The notes below the pieces were generated by a model. The model was given only the letters and a program-made list of their open reading frames with translations, searched no databases and was not told where the DNA came from. A program made the translations under genes and the position numbers. From Bacteroidales bacterium Phil6 (GTDB taxonomy: Bacteria; Bacteroidota; Bacteroidia; Bacteroidales; F082), in contig NWBN01000022.1 in NCBI GenBank assembly GCA_002633315.1, positions 62,001 through 126,000 on the forward strand: a DNA stretch of 64,000 bases, in the 5' to 3' direction. Positions 54,823-63,404 of the stretch are shown here, piece after piece. How positions within the stretch are numbered: position 1 is the first letter of the stretch; every line of letters begins with the position of its first letter.

Positions 54823-56487
54823 TTACTTCTGCATATTCTGTCTCCGGCAAGATGTCTGATTCTTGTCGGTTGTATTGTTGAAGAGCAGGAAAGAATTGAA
54901 AAATGCAAACAATGTGACACCTGCCTGAGACTCTATGGTATCTTCTGTAAACATCGACAGTAACATGATAAGAAAGAAAGTAACATAAAGGAAGTTACGT
55001 GAGTTTTTGTCGAAAATTATCGGGTATAATAATGTAAATAAGAACCATAACAAGCCTATTATTCCCAGTCCTACAGTGATAGACAGATACTGATTATGAG
55101 AGCGGTGCCTATATTGTGGAAGGAGTTTTGAGTCAGATTCTTCATAATAATTTTCAAAAGCGTCAGGCAAATCTCCGGTACCGACACCGAAAATCAAATT
55201 GTCTTTTATGATGTTTAATGAAGCTTTGATATATTCTATTCTTTGGAATTCCGAACTGCCGTTTGCGTCTTTTGTCTTTTTATACCTTTGATAAGCAACC
55301 AACATTTTCGACAGCCTTGTCATGATTCCGGGATTGTATATATAGTTATAATTGTCGATGTTATTTTCAATATGTTGAATATCTTCTTTTGTGAGTTGAG
55401 ATAAGCCTTCTGCATCTTTTCTTAAGTTTTTGGAATTCAAATATCTTATAACAGATTGATAATCAATATCTTTAAAATCAACATCGCTAATTTTTTTCCA
55501 TTCTTCTTCTAATTCGGGTTCACAAATGTAAAGTCCGGAATATCTGCCTTCTTCTATCGGAAAATTTACAGTGTCATGGATATATGGGTTCCCCAATTTT
55601 GTTGTTTTGTCTAATGTAGAGAAATCGATTTTTCCCGGGAAAAGGTTTTCTTTTATTATTTTGAAAGTTTTCAATGAGCCAATTGCGAATACTACAAGTA
55701 TTAATGAGAAAACTATTATTTTAACAGTCGTATTACCTTTTTTTATTGTGAAATAGATGATCATTAAAGAAGGTATGACAGTCAACAATACAAAACCTAT
55801 GAGAGATTCAAAAACAAATGTAAGCCACAAGAACCATAATATTAAGGTCGTCATAATGATTTTCAATGAAATATGATATTTTCTAGTCACTATGAAATAG
55901 GCAAGAATGAAAATGCTGAAAACTATACTTAGACAGAATCGTATGTGACTGATAAAAACTGATATTTCCCGTACATCGAGGAAGTCTTTGCTTAGATACT
56001 TCTCTGTACTGAAAATTGCGCCGAAAACAATGGAGGCAATGTAAAACCATAACACAATATCGGTTTGTTTGCGTGTAAGCGGTTTCATGGAAGATAGCAA
56101 TACAGGAAAGAGAAGCAGAGGCAGTTTAGTGCGCAAATCTTTTGCTGCATAATCGAAATCGGCAGTGTGTATCAAACCTAACACATGAATAAGAAATAAT
56201 GATGAAAGCACGAGAGCTGTTTTGTTGTGCAGAAAAGTGTTGAATCTCTCTTTGATGTTGCATCCGATATAACGGAACGACACTGCAATTTGAGACGACA
56301 GGCGAGGCAGAAGACTCTTTTCTGAAAACATCTTGTTGATGTCAGCCATGGGAACGCCGACAAGAATCCATACTGCGAGAAGGTAAAACTGTGTTACACT
56401 CATCCCATAATTTGATAACGGAATGAATACCGCCATACTGATGAGTCCAAGAAGATAAAATCCTGTGCCAATTTTGCCGTAACTCAT
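54823..56487 (-). CDS. O-antigen ligase family protein
   Basis: A 554-residue polytopic membrane protein (about 11-12 helices) with the Wzy_C/ligase region. The large periplasmic loop carries FGVGTGDLPDAFENYYEESD and then HRSHNQYLSITVGLGIIG, the HNQYL-type element typical of O-antigen ligases and polymerases. It would attach polysaccharide chains to lipid A core or to a similar acceptor. The start ATG overlaps the ctpA stop by four bases, an unusual partner for a polysaccharide gene. Confidence 0.82.
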   Translation of the reverse strand: MSYGKIGTGFYLLGLISMAVFIPLSNYGMSVTQFYLLAVWILVGVPMADINKMFSEKSLLPRLSSQIAVSFRYIGCNIKERFNTFLHNKTALVLSSLFLIHVLGLIHTADFDYAAKDLRTKLPLLLFPVLLSSMKPLTRKQTDIVLWFYIASIVFGAIFSTEKYLSKDFLDVREISVFISHIRFCLSIVFSIFILAYFIVTRKYHISLKIIMTTLILWFLWLTFVFESLIGFVLLTVIPSLMIIYFTIKKGNTTVKIIVFSLILVVFAIGSLKTFKIIKENLFPGKIDFSTLDKTTKLGNPYIHDTVNFPIEEGRYSGLYICEPELEEEWKKISDVDFKDIDYQSVIRYLNSKNLRKDAEGLSQLTKEDIQHIENNIDNYNYIYNPGIMTRLSKMLVAYQRYKKTKDANGSSEFQRIEYIKASLNIIKDNLIFGVGTGDLPDAFENYYEESDSKLLPQYRHRSHNQYLSITVGLGIIGLLWFLFTLLYPIIFDKNSRNFLYVTFFLIMLLSMFTEDTIESQAGVTLFAFFNSFLLFNNTTDKNQTSCRRQNMQK

Positions 56488-58142
56488 TTATTTTGATTGC
56501 CCTTTAATATTGTTTCGTATTCGTTTTTGCCGTTACTGTCAAGAAGAATCTCAAAAGCTCTTTGTATCTCTTCATCATCGGCAATGGTTGATGTTATTCT
56601 TCCTTTCTGGTGGTAATATCTGCCAACGATTTCATATTTGAGAAGTTCTTTTATCTCTTCGCTGTTGTTAATCAAGTCGTTGTCCTTGTGTTTTTTCAGT
56701 TCTGATTCTAATTGTGACAATTGCGATTCTATAACTTCCAAATAACCCTCTTCTTCAGCGGTGTTGCGCAAGTCTTCAATTTGCTTTTCACTTTCAGATA
56801 CGAAAGAAAAATTCTGATTTTCAATAAATTCCATAAAATCGTTATAGATATTGTCAGTTACTGTAAATGTTTCCGGATCATCTATGGATTTGTTCTCATT
56901 GTAAAACTTGTTTCCGTATTTGAAGAATAGATTTTTGGCATACAAGTTTGAGGTTATGGTAGAGAAACTGTCGATATCTATTTTTACGTCAGGTTGTATG
57001 CCATGTCCTTCATACACTATTCTTCCGTTAGCTGTTTTAAACTGAGGACCAAGGGTATCTGTACTGCCGTTTTCTGTAGTGTTTTTCTTTTTTGAGTAAT
57101 CTATTTCTTGAATACAACGTTTGCTTGGGATATAATACTTTGAAACTGTAACTTTGATCTGAGTGTTATAGTTCATGTGCAATATATTTTGTACCAATCC
57201 TTTGCCGAAGGTACGTTGACCTATTATCACACCTCTGTCGAAATCCTGAATTGATCCGGCGACTATTTCGCTTGCCGAAGCACTTAGACCGTTTACTAAA
57301 ATAGCAAGAGGAATGTTGGTGTCATTAGGTTCATTTTTAGTGAAATAGTTTTTATTCTGTTGTGAAGTTTTACCTTTTGTATAAACCACAAGTTGGTTTT
57401 TGGGGACGAAGATATTGACGATGTCTATCGCCTCGTTGAGCAAGCCGCCGCCATTTCCGCGCAAATCGAGGATTATGCCTTTGAGGTCGTGTTCTTCTTT
57501 CATTTTCAGAAAACATTCTCTTACTTCTTTGGCTGCGTCTTTAGTAAAACTTCCAAGTGCTATATAACCGATTCCATTGTCGAAGACTCTTTGATATGTA
57601 ATGTTGTCAACCTTGATATTCTCGCGAGTCAATGTTTTAGTGGCTATACTTTCATCATAACGTTTTATTTTCAGAGTCACAGTGGTCCCCGGCTGTCCTT
57701 TCAACAGTTCACTGACTTCGGAGGTATTCTTTTTGCTGACATCTACTCCGTTTATTTCCAACAGAATATCTCCCGGCAGCAATCCGCTTTTATGGGCAGG
57801 TGAGTTTTCGTAAGGTTCTGCTATATGTACGGCATTGTCGTAATAGCTTATTATGGCGCCTATGCCGCCGTATTCGCCTGTCGTCATAAGTCGAACGTCT
57901 TCTATCTCGGATTCCGGAATATAAACAGTATAAGGGTCTAAACTCTCAAGCATGGCGTTGATTGCAGCTTCGTTGAGTTCGGAAGGGTTTATGTCATCGA
58001 CATAATTCAGGTTAAGTATTTTTAATACGTTGTTATAAATGTCGAGACTTTTTGATATTTCAAAATTGTTGAGTTTTTCTTGTGCCATCATCGACAATGG
58101 CAACAACATCATCAATAAGAGAATGTTTTTAATTCTTTTCAT
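56484..58142 (-). CDS. S41 family C-terminal processing peptidase (CtpA/Prc-like)
   Basis: A 552-residue secreted serine protease. A signal peptide (1-20) is followed by a PDZ domain at about 88-168 (GIGAIISYYDNAVHIAEPYE, AHKSGLLPGDILLEINGVDV) and the S41 catalytic domain with the nucleophile serine in NGLSASASEIVAGSIQD and the general-base lysine in GQRTFGKGLVQ. It cuts proteins with nonpolar C-termini in the periplasm. It sits between yidD and the O-antigen ligase. Confidence 0.93.
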   Translation of the reverse strand: MKRIKNILLLMMLLPLSMMAQEKLNNFEISKSLDIYNNVLKILNLNYVDDINPSELNEAAINAMLESLDPYTVYIPESEIEDVRLMTTGEYGGIGAIISYYDNAVHIAEPYENSPAHKSGLLPGDILLEINGVDVSKKNTSEVSELLKGQPGTTVTLKIKRYDESIATKTLTRENIKVDNITYQRVFDNGIGYIALGSFTKDAAKEVRECFLKMKEEHDLKGIILDLRGNGGGLLNEAIDIVNIFVPKNQLVVYTKGKTSQQNKNYFTKNEPNDTNIPLAILVNGLSASASEIVAGSIQDFDRGVIIGQRTFGKGLVQNILHMNYNTQIKVTVSKYYIPSKRCIQEIDYSKKKNTTENGSTDTLGPQFKTANGRIVYEGHGIQPDVKIDIDSFSTITSNLYAKNLFFKYGNKFYNENKSIDDPETFTVTDNIYNDFMEFIENQNFSFVSESEKQIEDLRNTAEEEGYLEVIESQLSQLESELKKHKDNDLINNSEEIKELLKYEIVGRYYHQKGRITSTIADDEEIQRAFEILLDSNGKNEYETILKGNQNK

Positions 58143-58153
58143 TGTTGAAATTA

Positions 58154-58384
58154 TTAAGGGACGGGGTCATAGCCGCTGCCGCCCCAAGGATTACACGATA
58201 ATATTCTTTTTATTGTCAGCCAGCCGCCTTTTATGGCACCGTATTTTCTTATTGCTTCTATGCCGTAATTGGAACATGTCGGCGTGTAACGGCACGATTT
58301 GCCTAAAAATGGCGATAATGTCACTTGATATATGCGTATCAGCAATATCATGATGTCGGCCGGTATCTTTATAAGTCTTTTCAT
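58154..58384 (-). CDS. yidD: Membrane protein insertion efficiency factor YidD
   Basis: A 76-residue protein with an amphipathic start [20 protein letters not shown] and the YidD signature [20 protein letters not shown] followed by [17 protein letters not shown]. It aids YidC-dependent insertion. The ATG 58384 begins two bases after the rnpA stop codon. Confidence 0.95.
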   Translation of the reverse strand: MKRLIKIPADIMILLIRIYQVTLSPFLGKSCRYTPTCSNYGIEAIRKYGAIKGGWLTIKRILSCNPWGGSGYDPVP

Positions 58385-58385
58385 T

Positions 58386-58778
58386 TCAGAGACATTCGTT
58401 CTGTAAACGTTCAATAAGCTGTTTTATTTTCTTTTCAATATCTTTATATTCCATTATTATCGTTGCGGTATAGACAAGAGCTATGTCGATTGTAATATTT
58501 TCGTCCATACATTTACATAACAAGTCATGTTTGTTTTTTCTCCAAGTTTCACGAATCAGACGTTTTATGCGGTTGCGTTTTATTGCATGATGAAAACGTT
58601 TTTTTGATACTGATACGAGAATCCTCGGTAAGGCATCACATTGGTTGTCGGGTTTAGTTACGTTTATTATGACCCTAAAAGGATAAAAACTGAAGCCTTT
58701 GCCTTTTTCAAACAAGGCTATAATGGCTTTTTTTTTGAAAAGCCTTTGTGATTTCGGTAATCCTTCGGTCTTTAACAA
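58386..58778 (-). CDS. rnpA: Ribonuclease P protein component
   Basis: A 130-residue basic protein with the RNase P signature [20 protein letters not shown] at its centre. It assists the RNA subunit in cutting tRNA 5' ends. A longer reading frame begins inside hemD in another frame, but the family N-terminus [12 protein letters not shown] places the start at TTG 58778, two bases after the hemD stop, as is common for coupled genes. Confidence 0.9.
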   Translation of the reverse strand: MLKTEGLPKSQRLFKKKAIIALFEKGKGFSFYPFRVIINVTKPDNQCDALPRILVSVSKKRFHHAIKRNRIKRLIRETWRKNKHDLLCKCMDENITIDIALVYTATIIMEYKDIEKKIKQLIERLQNECL

Positions 58779-58780
58779 TG

Positions 58781-59548
58781 TTATTTCTTTTTGTTTTTCT
58801 TGTTTTCTGCAGTAAGAAATTGTTCTATTGCCATTGTCATTGAGGGTGCTGTCTGTGTGGGAGCAGAGAAATTCAAAGTGAATCCTGCATCGGTGATGGC
58901 CTGACATGTTGTTTCGCCGAAACCTCCAATTACTACGTTTTCAGTCTGTTTGAAATCCGGGAAATTGGACTTCAAGGAGTCTATTCCTGCAGGACTGAAA
59001 AATACCAGCATATCATAATTGTCAATTTTGACATGAGAAAGATCGGATGCAACAGTCCTGAAAATTACGGCTTTCTTGAAATTTATTTTAGCATTGTTAA
59101 GCATCTCAGGATGATCTTCGTTGGTGCTGATGTTGGAACATGGAAGAAAATAACTTTCATTACTATGTTTCTTCATGATAGTAATAAGTTCTGCAAACGA
59201 ATGCTTGCTGAAAAATATTTTTCTTTTTCTGTATTGAATGTAGTGTTGCAGGTATAAAGCTGTAGATTCTGTAACACAAAAATATTTAAGTTCGTCGGGA
59301 ATAGTATAACGCATTTCTTTTGCGATACGGAAGAAATGATCAACAGTGTTGCGACTTGTTAATATTATGGCAGTGTAGTCAGAAAGTTTTATTTTATCTT
59401 GTCTTAATTCTGATGCGCTTACATCTTCCAACCTGATGAATTTTTCAAATTCTATGTTGACATTGAATTTTTTTATGATGTTATCATAAGGGGTTTTTGT
59501 AATGTCAACAGGTTTGGGCTGCGAAATTAGAATTGACTTGACTTTCAT
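58781..59548 (-). CDS. hemD: Uroporphyrinogen-III synthase
   Basis: A 255-residue HemD-fold protein (two Rossmann-like lobes): KSILISQPKPVD and TAIILTSRNTVDHFF in lobe one, MLVFFSPAGIDSLKSNF and VVIGGFGETTCQAITDAG in lobe two. It closes hydroxymethylbilane in heme synthesis. The placement next to DUF4271 and rnpA is the usual Bacteroidota order. Confidence 0.88.
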   Translation of the reverse strand: MKVKSILISQPKPVDITKTPYDNIIKKFNVNIEFEKFIRLEDVSASELRQDKIKLSDYTAIILTSRNTVDHFFRIAKEMRYTIPDELKYFCVTESTALYLQHYIQYRKRKIFFSKHSFAELITIMKKHSNESYFLPCSNISTNEDHPEMLNNAKINFKKAVIFRTVASDLSHVKIDNYDMLVFFSPAGIDSLKSNFPDFKQTENVVIGGFGETTCQAITDAGFTLNFSAPTQTAPSMTMAIEQFLTAENKKNKKK

Positions 59549-59605
59549 TTTAGTAAATTATTATTTTTCGTAATGTTAGTTTTTATTTTGCAAATGTCAG
59601 TAACT

Positions 59606-60433
59606 CTATATAATACAATTACTTGTAACTATCCGATAAGCCATTGTCAGTGCTACTGCCAAGGGTGCTATTTCAAGCGTGCAAAGATACAAAAAAATAT
59701 TAATATAACTTAGCTTAGTTAAAATTTGAAGTTCGAAAAATATTTTAACTATCCTGATGATGTATGGAATAAATAAAATAATGCCGGTAATGATGCATAG
59801 TGCCTTGCTCGGATAAAATATTATGGTAAGCATCATCGGTATAAGAATGAGATTGTTAAGACTCGCAGCCGATAAACGCATTATTGTATGGTGCTGTATG
59901 GCCTTTTTCGCATTTATAATCCATCCGTAAAGATTAGACATGAGGTATTGGAACAATAGGAATACAGCAATGCTGCAACATATTGTCAGATAAAATTTAA
60001 AACTTCTGAATAAATAGTCATTATTGATTATCAGTAAAATATGTTGTATATATAATGACATCATCGCGATATGGCATATAAAAACCGAAGTACCGGAAAT
60101 ACTGCGCAAAGGGTTCCATTCTCTCAACATCTTTTCTGATGATTTGTTTTGTGCGAACGTCGCGATAATAGTACTGAATTTATTGTAGGCAAGACTTCGG
60201 TTGAGTGCTATTGTCAAAAGTGTAATTAAAATTATTGCCATGTTCCACCAAGGTGAGAATGTTGACGTGTTTCTTATATTTGTTTCTACGGTATAATCAG
60301 GTTTCTCTGTTACAAAATGAAATGATGAATATATGGTGTCATTGGTTGTTATTGATGCGTTATCAGCCTGATACTCAATGTTTGAGCATAGTGTGTCAAT
60401 TGGAAAGCAAGACATGATAATGCTATCGTTCAT
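59606..60433 (-). CDS. DUF4271 domain membrane protein
   Basis: A 275-residue polytopic membrane protein with about six helices. The position directly upstream of hemD and the helix pattern (TFSPWWNMAIILITLLTIAL, SGTSVFICHIAMMSLYIQHI, LFQYLMSNLYGWI) fit the DUF4271 family. Function unknown, and it may relate to porphyrin or envelope export by context only. ATG 60433 follows a TATCTTTG box (60459-60452) with TTG at a 20-base spacing. Confidence 0.75.
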   Translation of the reverse strand: MNDSIIMSCFPIDTLCSNIEYQADNASITTNDTIYSSFHFVTEKPDYTVETNIRNTSTFSPWWNMAIILITLLTIALNRSLAYNKFSTIIATFAQNKSSEKMLREWNPLRSISGTSVFICHIAMMSLYIQHILLIINNDYLFRSFKFYLTICCSIAVFLLFQYLMSNLYGWIINAKKAIQHHTIMRLSAASLNNLILIPMMLTIIFYPSKALCIITGIILFIPYIIRIVKIFFELQILTKLSYINIFLYLCTLEIAPLAVALTMAYRIVTSNCII

Positions 60434-60451
60434 TAGTTCAACTTTATTTTG

Positions 60452-60482
60452 CAAAGATACATTTTGTTTAAATGTCGTGCAA
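60452..60482 (-). promoter_or_regulatory. Promoter of the DUF4271-hemD-rnpA-yidD-ctpA-ligase operon
   Basis: TTG (60482-60480), 20 bases, then TATCTTTG (60459-60452) on the minus strand; the ATG is 18 bases further. Confidence 0.65.
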
Positions 60483-60497
60483 GAAAGGTGATTTTTT

Positions 60498-60527
60498 TTG
60501 ATTTTAGAAAATAGATTTATATCTTTG
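60498..60527 (+). promoter_or_regulatory. pta-ackA promoter (TTG N19 TATCTTTG)
   Basis: TTTG ending at 60500 and TATCTTTG at 60520-60527 with 19 bases between; leader of about 40 bases to the pta ATG at 60571. It diverges from the DUF4271 promoter 40 bases away. Confidence 0.65.
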
Positions 60528-60570
60528 CATTTTGTTTATAATTATGTAGTAATAATCATTGTAAATCGAT

Positions 60571-61587
60571 ATGGAACTTATTGAAAAAATCAAAAAAAAT
60601 GCGCAAGCCAATCCGCAACGCATAGTGCTTCCTGAAGGAACAGAAGAACGTACTTTGAAAGCCGCAGATATTGCTCTTGAACAGAAACTTGTGAAAGAAT
60701 TGGTGCTTCTCGGCAATGAATCGAAAATAAATGAAATGGCTGAACAATTCGGGTTAAAAAATATCTGTAACGCCATTATTGTTGATCCCGTCAACAATCC
60801 TAAGAAGGAGTATTATGCCAATATGCTGTATGAATTACGCAAAAGTAAAGGTGTTGACATGGACAAGGCTATGAAACTTGTGGAAGATCCTTTGTATCTT
60901 GGTGTTCTTATGATCAAAGCCGGTGTCGTTGACGGAGAACTTGCCGGTGCCGACAATGCGACTGCCGATGTGCTTCGCCCTGCTTTGCAGATTGTCAAGA
61001 CACGTCCTGGTATCAGTACTGTATCAGGTGCTTTTATGATGGTGTTGCCTGAGAACAAGAAAAATTATGGTGATGATGGCATAATGGTGTTTGCAGACTG
61101 TGCCGTATCACCGGAGCTGACAGCACAACAACTTGCGGAAATTGCTGTTATCTCTGCCGAGACGGCCAAAAATATTGCCTGTATTCAAGAACCACGTGTC
61201 GCCATATTGAGTTTCTCTACTAAAGGTAGTGCAAAACATGAGAAAGTCGATAAAATTATTGAAGCGACAAGTATAGCTAAAGAAATGGCTCCTGGTCTCA
61301 AACTCGATGGCGAATTGCAATCTGATGCTGCCATAGTACCTTCGGTGGCAATGAAAAAAGCACCTCATTCTGAAGTCGCCGGTAAGGCCAACGTGTTGAT
61401 ATTCCCTTCTTTAGAGACAGGCAACATAGCTTATAAACTTGTACAGCGTCTTGGTGATGTTGAGGCGGTTGGTCCGGTTCTTCAAGGTATGGCAGCACCT
61501 ATCAACGATTTGTCAAGAGGCTGTTCCGTCGATGATATTGTCAATATGATTGCTGTTACTGTTAATCAGGCAGCTGCCAATAAATAA
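60571..61587 (+). CDS. pta: Phosphate acetyltransferase
   Basis: A 338-residue short-form Pta with NPQRIVLPEGTEERTLKAA, the family motif ADNATADVLRPALQIVKT and KANVLIFPSLETGNIAYKLV. It moves acetyl from acetyl-CoA to phosphate. It is 15 bases before ackA, the partner enzyme, giving acetate and ATP. Confidence 0.95.
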   Translation: MELIEKIKKNAQANPQRIVLPEGTEERTLKAADIALEQKLVKELVLLGNESKINEMAEQFGLKNICNAIIVDPVNNPKKEYYANMLYELRKSKGVDMDKAMKLVEDPLYLGVLMIKAGVVDGELAGADNATADVLRPALQIVKTRPGISTVSGAFMMVLPENKKNYGDDGIMVFADCAVSPELTAQQLAEIAVISAETAKNIACIQEPRVAILSFSTKGSAKHEKVDKIIEATSIAKEMAPGLKLDGELQSDAAIVPSVAMKKAPHSEVAGKANVLIFPSLETGNIAYKLVQRLGDVEAVGPVLQGMAAPINDLSRGCSVDDIVNMIAVTVNQAAANK

Positions 61588-61602
61588 TTAAAAATTACTG
61601 TT

Positions 61603-62802
61603 ATGAAAATATTAGTTCTTAACTGCGGAAGCTCTTCGATAAAATATCAACTTATCGATATGGATAACGATCATGCAGTTTTGGCAAAAGGGCTTCTTGA
61701 ACGTATAGGCCTCGAGATGGGAGAATTTACCCACAAATATAGAGGTGAGAAACATTATGAACAACTGCCGATACCTAATCATACCTTTGGCATAGACCTT
61801 GTACTTAAAGCTTTAGTGAATCCGGATTATGGCGTAATAGACTCGCTTGATGAAATAGGTGCCGTAGGTCATCGTTTGGTGCATGGTGGTGAGAAATATA
61901 CCAAGAGCGTTCTTATAGATGAAGATGTGGTGAAAGGTATGGAAAGTCTTATTGACCTTGCACCGCTTCACAATCCAGGCTGTTTAGAGGGCGTTTATGC
62001 TGTCACCAAACTGTTGCCCAACGTAAAACAGGCAGGCGTTTTCGATACCGCATTCCATTCTACCATGCCACCGGAGTCTTATCTTTATGCAGTGCCTTAT
62101 GAGTATTATGAGAAATATCGTCTCCGCAGATATGGCTTCCATGGTACAAGTCATAAATATGTAGCTGAAAATGGGGCTAAATTTATAGGTAAGGATTGGA
62201 AAGAACTGAAAATCATCACTTGTCATCTTGGAAGTGGTGCTTCTGTCGCCGCTGTCAAAAATGGCAAATCTGTCGATACTTCCATGGGATTTACTCCTGT
62301 TGAGGGTCTTATGATGGGTAGCCGTACCGGTGATTTAGACCTTGGCGCATTTATGTATATCGCCGATAAAGAGGGCTTTGATATGAAGGCCATGAATACT
62401 CTCGTCAATAAGAAATCAGGTCTCGTAGGCATCACCGGCGGCAAACAAGATATGCGCGATGTGAATGCCGGACGTAATGCCGGTGATGAACGTTGTACAT
62501 ACGCTTTTAACATGTTTGCTCACAGAGTGAAAAAATATATAGGGGCATACGCTGCTGTGATGAATGGTGTCGATATTGTCGTAATGACAGGCGGTATTGG
62601 TGAGAATGCATGGTTTATGAGAGAAGCAATATTGCTGAATATGGAATATCTCGGTGTGAAACTTGATAAAAAGGTTAACGAGAATACCTTGGGTGAGGCA
62701 AGAGTGATTTCTTCCGATGATTCCAAGGTTACTGTGGTGGTTTATCCTACAGATGAAGAATATATGATTGCAAAAGATACTTATGATTTGGTAACTGCTT
62801 GA
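61603..62802 (+). CDS. ackA: Acetate kinase
   Basis: A 399-residue ASKHA kinase with MKILVLNCGSSSIKYQL, RYGFHGTSHKYV and CHLGSGASVAAVKNGKSVDT, the ATP and acetate site signatures. It makes ATP from acetyl phosphate. A terminator follows at 62824. Confidence 0.96.
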   Translation: MKILVLNCGSSSIKYQLIDMDNDHAVLAKGLLERIGLEMGEFTHKYRGEKHYEQLPIPNHTFGIDLVLKALVNPDYGVIDSLDEIGAVGHRLVHGGEKYTKSVLIDEDVVKGMESLIDLAPLHNPGCLEGVYAVTKLLPNVKQAGVFDTAFHSTMPPESYLYAVPYEYYEKYRLRRYGFHGTSHKYVAENGAKFIGKDWKELKIITCHLGSGASVAAVKNGKSVDTSMGFTPVEGLMMGSRTGDLDLGAFMYIADKEGFDMKAMNTLVNKKSGLVGITGGKQDMRDVNAGRNAGDERCTYAFNMFAHRVKKYIGAYAAVMNGVDIVVMTGGIGENAWFMREAILLNMEYLGVKLDKKVNENTLGEARVISSDDSKVTVVVYPTDEEYMIAKDTYDLVTA

Positions 62803-62823
62803 AATAAAACAAATTGATGAAAT

Positions 62824-62865
62824 GGAGTGAGTCTGTATTGTCAAATCGGATTCGCTCCGTTTTTT
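62824..62865 (+). terminator. Terminator after ackA
   Basis: GGAGTGAGTCTG and CGGATTCGCTCC pair completely if G-U pairs are allowed, followed by a T run. Confidence 0.75.
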
Positions 62866-62968
62866 GTATTTGGGAATGTAAAAATACAAAGAGTTGGTTA
62901 TGGTTAGAAAATGTATTGAGGTGCAACGACATAGTCAATTGCCATAGCCGTGAAATCTTTTCTCACTG

Positions 62969-63289
62969 TTATCTGATATAATGTGGAATCTCAGGCGGCA
63001 GTATTATCGAAAATTCTATAAGACCTTTGAGTTCCCCATTGTCATACCAGGGGGTTTGATATATCATCTTTTTAACATCTCCTTTCTGAATAGTATATAC
63101 ATTGGTCTCTTTGTTTTCGATTAATCTGTGTATTATATCTTGTGACCTCGTTTTGTGGCAACCCAACATATTCTTCCCTGTCATGTCTCCAAAAACACTT
63201 TTTGATTTATCATTCATATACACTATGTTGCCTTCAGTGTCGGAAATAGTTATGCTTACATTAATCTCATTGAAAAAGTCTTTTTCCAT
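62969..63289 (-). CDS. Stand-alone PAS domain protein
   Basis: A 106-residue protein made of one PAS domain: NVSITISDTEGNIVYMNDKS, VFGDMTGKNMLGCHKTRSQD, TPWYDNGELKGLIEFSIIL. The GCH motif at about 43-45 resembles the CHP element of PAS domains in DUF438/hemerythrin-type redox proteins. There is no output domain in the gene or next to it, so it would act through a separate partner; ligand unknown. Divergent from the LptF/LptG-like gene. Confidence 0.7.
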   Translation of the reverse strand: MEKDFFNEINVSITISDTEGNIVYMNDKSKSVFGDMTGKNMLGCHKTRSQDIIHRLIENKETNVYTIQKGDVKKMIYQTPWYDNGELKGLIEFSIILPPEIPHYIR

Positions 63290-63379
63290 ATCGAAATTTT
63301 TTTATGCAAAAAAAAGAAATATTTTTTTTAAATGAAACATTTTATCGAAATATTATTACCATGTCATTTGATAAATGTC

Positions 63380-63387
63380 TATATTTG
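63380..63387 (+). promoter_or_regulatory. -7 box (TATATTTG) of the LptF/LptG-like gene
   Basis: It lies 17 bases before the TTG start at 63405. Confidence 0.4.
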
Positions 63388-63404
63388 CAAAAAATATTAT
63401 TAAA

